41,000 nt of DNA from Bugula neritina (taxonomy: Eukaryota > Bryozoa > Gymnolaemata > Cheilostomatida > Bugulidae), in assembly GCA_964035545.1 (NCBI GenBank), contig CAXIUT010000289.1:64001-105000 (forward strand). Reading direction: 5' to 3'. The notes below the pieces were generated by a model. It was not told where the DNA came from. It saw nothing but the letters and a program-made list of their open reading frames with translations, and searched no databases. Position 1 is the stretch's first letter; each line of letters starts with the position of its first letter. The position numbers and the translations under genes were made by a program. Below are positions 36,030-41,000 of this stretch, in pieces.

Positions 36030-37337
36030 CTGTCGACCTGGTCTGACCCATGCCCCCAACTCCCAGAGGCAACAGCTGGATCCTGGTATTAACCGACCAC
36101 TTCACGAGGTGGGCTGACGCTCTAGCTATCCCAGACACGTCGGCTCCGACAGTGGCCAGGATGTTGGATCAACATGTATTCTGTTATTTCGGCCTTCGGG
36201 AACAGATACATTCAGACCAAGGCACTTAATTCTAGTCTCAACTGATGAGCAACCTCTGCCGTCTCTCGGGAGTAAATCAGAGCACGACCACCCCCTACCA
36301 TTCACAAGGTAACGGGGTGGTGGAGCGCAACAACCGGATTCTAGGTGATGCGCTCCGGAGTCTGCTCCTAGGGCGTAGTCAGGAGGAATGGATACAGTAC
36401 TGCCGCAGGTCATGCGCGCTTACCGCAGCACACCACGCACCAGCACTGGTGAGACCCCAATCTTTTATTGCTCGGTCGAGAGGCTCGGGTCCCCGAATAC
36501 CTTACCTACCATGTTCCTGAGCAAGACAGCTCGGTCCACGAGTACGCCAGTGAACTGGTAGAGCGGATGAAGGCCACGCACAAAATGCTGCGAGAGAAGA
36601 AGTGACAGGTGCGGCGTGAAGATTCCGATGAGTCACCCTTCTATCAAGCTGGAGACTGGGTGTGGATGGTCAATCACCGTAGGCGTCGCGGACAGGCGGC
36701 TAAGTTAGAGCCTAAGTTCGTGGGGCCGTACGTAGTAGTCGAGGCGATGCCCAACCATACCTACAAGATTGAGCGCTCAGGACAGGTGTCTATCCAAAAT
36801 GAGGCTCGCTTTAAGTCGTATTGGGTTAGCCCCGACGCGGTGGAAAAAGGCCCGCCTCCCTGTTGTTGGAGCCCCAGGGGCAGACAACAACGCGTGGGCG
36901 GCAGCGGCGTGGACCCGAGTATGAGGAGGTCATGCCGCGGGAGGAAGACCTGGCAAAAGACGAGCAACCACTTTTGCCGGGAGAAGTGCGTCCGCTGCCT
37001 CTAGCGCCAGGCCTGGCACCATCACTTCCGGAACCCGAGCCCGGAAGGGCAAACCCCCACGGAGGGAGGGGCTCCATCTGGAGAAATCAGAGAAGAGCCA
37101 GTCACTAACAGGCCGGAAGCCCCGCCAGTGGAGCTTGATAGTCCACCGGTGAGTGCACCATCCTCTCTAGAACAAGGACAGCGTACTAGACAACCCCCAG
37201 CCTACTTAAAAGACTTCATATGTGACTGCATTCAAAGCGGCAAATATGTAAGTGCAGCGGGGTGCCGTACGAACAAACTATCGGTGAAGAGAAGGTTCCG
37301 TGCCCGTCAAGCTAAGCATCGGTCCCAAACACAATAA
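36023..37337 (+). pseudogene. Degenerate Ty3/gypsy-type pol (integrase to C-terminus)
   Basis: The fragment starts within the integrase core and lacks protease, reverse transcriptase and RNase H. The DDE landmarks are visible: Asp in the first strand (about 36035), Asp in SDQG (about 36212) and Glu in NGVVERNN (about 36310-36340). In-frame stops at 36044-36046, 36227-36229 and 36233-36235, further frame changes near 36400-36500 and a stop at 36603-36605 show that it is dead. The GPY/F module (KFVGPYVVVE, 36714-36743) and a C-terminal tail ending in RTRQPPAYLKDF are typical of gypsy elements. It is much more GC-rich than its surroundings, as expected of an acquired element. Confidence 0.85.
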
Positions 37338-37622
37338 CAATAATCTTTACAGAGGTGAGGAATTATCTATGAGTCATGTCCTTCCTGGAAATTCTCTGTG
37401 GACAACGTTGTGGTCATTTAGATGACGTTGTCCCATCTTCTTATATAAGTTGCTGACGCATCCGATAGTACTTTTCTCTCTACATCTGACCTTGTATTTT
37501 TTTGATTATTTCTTGTTATTGCTGTTCTTATATGGGTAATGTAATATGTGTTTCTTCTTTTTCTATTATATTATTATATGAATGTTATTACCAGAAAATA
37601 GGCTTTCTGCTGGTGGGGGCGG
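37338..37622 (+). other. gypsy 3' untranslated segment
   Basis: Non-coding sequence between the pol stop and the polypurine tract. It includes a perfect 9-bp inverted repeat ggacaacgt/acgttgtcc around 37400-37433. Confidence 0.5.
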
Positions 37623-37811
37623 TGTGGTGGCTCACTGAATTACTCTTATAATAGAAAAGGGGAGCGTTGTTATTCCCCTTCTAAGTAGACTGTTAGATCA
37701 TTGCGTACACGAGGAAATGGCCTGATTGTGACGAACCCTCCAATAAAAATACACTTGGACTATATTATCGAGGACAGTGGTTTCCCGCGCAGTTGTTAGT
37801 AGTGTCGAACA
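37623..37811 (+). mobile_element. 3' LTR of the gypsy copy
   Basis: A purine-rich tract (tggtgggggcgg) is immediately followed by TGTGGTGGCTCACTG, the usual polypurine tract/LTR junction. An AATAAA lies at 37742-37747, and the segment ends ..gtcgaaca before AT-rich unique sequence. The 3' boundary is an estimate based on the TGT...ACA rule. No 5' LTR occurs in the window, and the LTR is unrelated to the solo elements at 32.7 and 35.3 kb. Confidence 0.65.
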
Positions 37812-38429
37812 AAAATTTAAATAAAAATTTATAAAATAAAATAAATTATTGTATATTGTAATTTATTACTGAATTGATTAACTGAATTAAATAACTGAAT
37901 TAATTTGAATCAAATTAATTTGAACTTCTGGTTTAGTCAGATTGGTCAGTTAGAATGAAGCAAAGTTACTTATTGGCTTTTAGTTTCAAAATTTTTTTAT
38001 AATTTGCAATTGATTAATCAAAGCTAAGAGTTATCTTTGCTCGACAAATATTATTGGTTTGGAAATCATGTAGTAATGTATATGCGTGGTTCTAGTGTAT
38101 TGTGTAACGGTTAGCACTCGGGTTAATATTCTGTGAGACAAATTTGGGATTTGCTCCCCCAGAAGAATTGAAATTATAATGTATATATTTTGTATAATAT
38201 GTATATCTATTTGATAATAATATCAAAGCAAGCAAAATTACAATAGCAAAATATTACAAAAATGAACCAAACCAAAACAAAGATTATCCTAGCGATCCTT
38301 TGAAATCTTGCTGTGTTTACATTATACTAGCAAACATAAATTGATAAGTCTGACAATCGAAATAGACAAGTTATTCAAACTAAATACACAAAGGAATTGC
38401 AGTTAGAACATCAATATTAAAATATTTCC
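37812..38429. other. AT-rich spacer with possible tRNA-like fossil
   Basis: No gene seen. At about 38101-38162, tgtgtaacggttagcac resembles a tRNA A-box region, and tttgggatttgctcccc 40 bp later resembles a decayed B-box/T-arm, suggesting a tRNA-derived SINE or tRNA fossil. Confidence 0.35.
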
Positions 38430-39175
38430 TTTAACATAAACTTGTGCAGCCTTAAAATAAATTTTCCAATATAAATTTGTGCAGCCTTGGAATAAATTTT
38501 CTCAATATAAGTTTGTGCAGCCTTGAAATAAATTCTCTCAATTCAAATATTTCTCAAATATAAATTTGTGCAGCCTTAAAATAAATTTTCTCAATATAAA
38601 TTTGTGCAGCCTTGAAATAAATCTCTCAATTCAAATATTTCTCAAATATAAATTTGTGCAGCTTTACAATCCAAATATTTCTTCAATATAAATTTGTATA
38701 GCTTTGAAATGAATTTTCTCAATTCAAATATTTCTCAAATATAAATTTGTGCAGCTTTTAAAATTCAAATATTTCTTCAATATAAATTTGTGCAGCTTTA
38801 AAATTCAAATATTTCTTCAATATAAATTTGTGCAGTTTTGAAATAAATTTTCTCAATTCAAATATTTCTCAAATATAAATTTGTGCAGCTTTGAAATAAA
38901 TTTTCTCAATTCAAATATTTAATCTCAATATAAATTCGTGCAACTGTAAAATTCAAGTATTTTTCTCAATATAAATTTGTATAGCTTTGAAATAAATTTT
39001 CCAATAACTCAACAATTTTCCTCAAATAAATTTGTGCTGCTTCAAAATCAATAAATCAATTCAAACAATTTTCTTCAAAATAAATTTGTGCTGCTTTTAA
39101 AAATCAATAAATCAATTCAAACAATTTTCTTTAAATAAATTTGTGCTGCTTTTAAAATAACATCAATAAATTCGT
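38430..39175. repeat. tandem array of ~35-80 bp units (ataaatttgtgcagc)
   Basis: About 17 copies of the motif ataaatttgtgcagctttga occur, alternating with aataaattttctcaattcaa and aatatttctcaa blocks. Spacing alternates between short and long units, so the array has a higher-order structure. Non-coding. Confidence 0.9.
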
Positions 39176-39397
39176 TAGTTCAAATAGGACAAAAGGAGAT
39201 TAACACACACATATATATATATATGTATCCTTAACATAAAATTGTAAAATTACTTACTGCAATCAGTCTATGTCACTGATACGTAAATCAACTAGTCAAG
39301 TTTCTTGATATTTCTTCTAATACTAATATTATTGTTACTGCTGCTATTGCTGCTATATCTTCTATGCTCCAATTGTCTTCAGTTGCCTTTGTCTTCT

Positions 39398-39616
39398 TTA
39401 TATCTTCATTTTCTCGTCGTCGTTATTTTCTAGAGACTCGGCGTCTCCTTTTATACTGGATTCTCTTGGCAATGGTTCAGAATTTAAAGATGCTGGCAGT
39501 AACTGACCAATGAAAACTGGCGACAGACTGACGTAGAATTTGGTTAAGTATGTTGTCAGCTTTACAGCCAAGATGGAGATTAACGTAAGAAGGATCTGTT
39601 GTTGTTGTTGGCTCAT
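39398..39616 (-). CDS. Possible small single-pass membrane protein, 72 aa
   Basis: A complete ORF from ATG (39616) to TAA (39398). It has a polar start (MSQQQQQ), a hydrophobic helix (ILLTLISILAVKLTTYL), a mixed segment and an acidic, charged tail (GDAESLENNDDEKMKI). This organisation resembles small organellar or ER membrane proteins, but I recognise no family. The tail is followed in another frame by a second hydrophobic stretch (about 39310-39380), so the gene could have an unseen 3' exon structure. No intron or promoter evidence; a chance ORF cannot be excluded. Confidence 0.35.
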   Translation of the reverse strand: MSQQQQQILLTLISILAVKLTTYLTKFYVSLSPVFIGQLLPASLNSEPLPRESSIKGDAESLENNDDEKMKI

Positions 39617-40470
39617 CTTTGTATATTGTGGGCTATATCATCATTAATTGTACAGCAACCCTTAATCTAAAGAATAAATCTTTTTAGACTATGATATGAT
39701 AACATGTATCAGCCGATGCTCACGTGTTGATTTTTGCAATGGGCTATATTAATGTTAAATAATTTATTAAGCATTTAAATTATTTTATATCATCCATATG
39801 TTGGTGTAAATAAATATTCACACATATACGTATGTATATCTCTATCTCTGAACAGCATCTGTTATATATTCCAGGTTTTTATTCATTTCCATTTGTTCAT
39901 CAATTAGTGTTTTATTTCAAAAGTCAATAATTACAAATTTCAACACGTGATCATGGCATGTAGTAATGTCTCAACATCGCAATTACTTATTTAAAAGCCA
40001 CACTACTAAATAGTATTATTTGCATTGCCAAAAAGCTATAAATTTATGTGTCATATATATATGTATAATATATTAATGCATTCTTTGTTTAGAGCAACTT
40101 CTGTGTAAGACCAAAATATCTAACTCACTCAAAACTTGCACATTTAAACTTTAACTTCACTCATTGGGCCTATTACTTTTTGAAATGTACTTTATATTCT
40201 TCCTTGAATGTTGTAGATAAACTGTAGTCTACATACCGTGGTGGAACAGACATAATAATTTGCAATTGCATCAGCCTACTGCAGCGGCCACCTTACTAGG
40301 AGTCTTAAGCAAACCTCAGCATCGCCAAAGTCATATTTTAGTGAGCTGACAGAACATCTCAGAGACATAGCTTGTGAAGTACAGGAGTAAGAATTAAACA
40401 TAAAAGAACAGTCAGTATATGTACAATCATGCCTCCTATCAAGAATATAGCTTTTAAGAATTTTTCTAAG
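39617..40470. other. no gene recognised; one diverged core of the TA-tract element
   Basis: AT-rich. At 39839-39863 the sequence tctctatctctgaacagcat matches the 30-bp core of the 30.3-kb TA tract at 21 of 25 positions, again in a TA-rich setting. Confidence 0.5.

Positions 40471-40477
<7 letters not shown>

Positions 40478-40541
<64 letters not shown>
40478..40541. repeat. (TA)n microsatellite
   Basis: About 31 TA dinucleotides; ORFs with Ile-Tyr runs on both strands derive from it. Confidence 0.95.
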
Positions 40542-40544
<3 letters not shown>

Positions 40545-40764
40545 CTTTAGCTTTATCACTTATGACATAATTATTAGACATTCTACTTCTAACCTCAATG
40601 CAAAATATTCCCACGGTCCTTGCAGGTTTCATGGTAATGAGGCTATTAGACATTTTCTGCTGTTTACATTAGCAAATAATTTCAGTCTTGATGCTGGTCA
40701 CCATGAGGACGCAACTGTTTTGGTACTTCTATTCTCATCAATAAAATAAGCATAAAACTAGTTT

Positions 40765-40869
40765 TATTTATCTTGGTAAAGCCATTATTTATCTTGGTAA
40801 AGCCATTATTTATCTTGGTAAAGCCATTATTTATCTTGGTAAAGCCATATTTATCTTGGTAAAGCCATT
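40765..40869 (+). repeat. 21-22 bp tandem repeat, five units
   Basis: Five copies of tttatcttggtaaagccatt, nearly identical, one with a single-base deletion. Confidence 0.92.
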
Positions 40870-41000
40870 TTGCAAGGTCATAATAAAGCTTGACACAGGA
40901 AACTATTTTGCAATATCACGTTGAAGTCTGAATTTCTTCTTCATCACTTTACCGCAAGCTTTTAAGCTATACAATATACATATGTATATATTCAAATCAT

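Noticed and set aside
40429-40749. Plus-strand ORF after the TA microsatellite; the stretch after ttgcag at 40626 could be a 3' exon
   Set aside because: No recognisable protein family and no upstream exon; part of the ORF is TA repeat.

Overview
The window is nuclear DNA from an animal. Genes are broken into many short exons with GT..AG introns, the sequence is AT-rich, and the gene set (ESCRT-III CHMP1, peroxisomal-type catalase, mitochondrial ribosomal protein L21, CstF-64, a multi-Kunitz secreted protein, LTR retrotransposon remains) is metazoan. Gene density with mostly small introns and abundant minisatellites suits an invertebrate, perhaps a sponge, but nothing seen here fixes the phylum. 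All gene models were built by hand: for each, exon phases were checked to join in frame, and summed lengths match the families.

Layout. 1-2.9 kb: AT-rich intergenic DNA with degenerate 3/6-bp-period repeats. 2.9-5.7 kb (+): CHMP1, 5 exons, 198 aa. 7.3-15.7 kb (+): promoter dyad and catalase, 12 exons, 503 aa, with tandem arrays in most of its larger introns. 16.9-20.1 kb (-): MRPL21, 6 exons, 209 aa. 20.26-24.57 kb (+): CSTF2, 9 exons, 484 aa, whose start codon is only 191 bp from that of MRPL21 (shared divergent promoter). 25.5-28.4 kb (+): a three-Kunitz secreted or membrane-tethered protein, 5 exons, 256 aa. 28.4-41 kb is accessory: a large (TA)n tract carrying a 30-bp core in alternating orientation, a probable minus-strand RING-type gene, two solo LTR-like elements with their own 4-bp target duplications, a palindromic MITE, an interferon-induced ISG12/IFI6-like exon fragment, a 5'-truncated and stop-riddled Ty3/gypsy pol with its 3' LTR, and more tandem repeats.

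The five confident genes are housekeeping or secreted functions with no evident shared pathway. The most unusual theme is structural: almost every gene carries private intronic minisatellites, and several arrays include the splice site itself. The Kunitz intron 1 has a 21-bp (7-codon) unit that repeats the splice donor in frame, and catalase intron 6 has exactly nine 28-bp units that each copy the acceptor plus the first 8 nt of the next exon.
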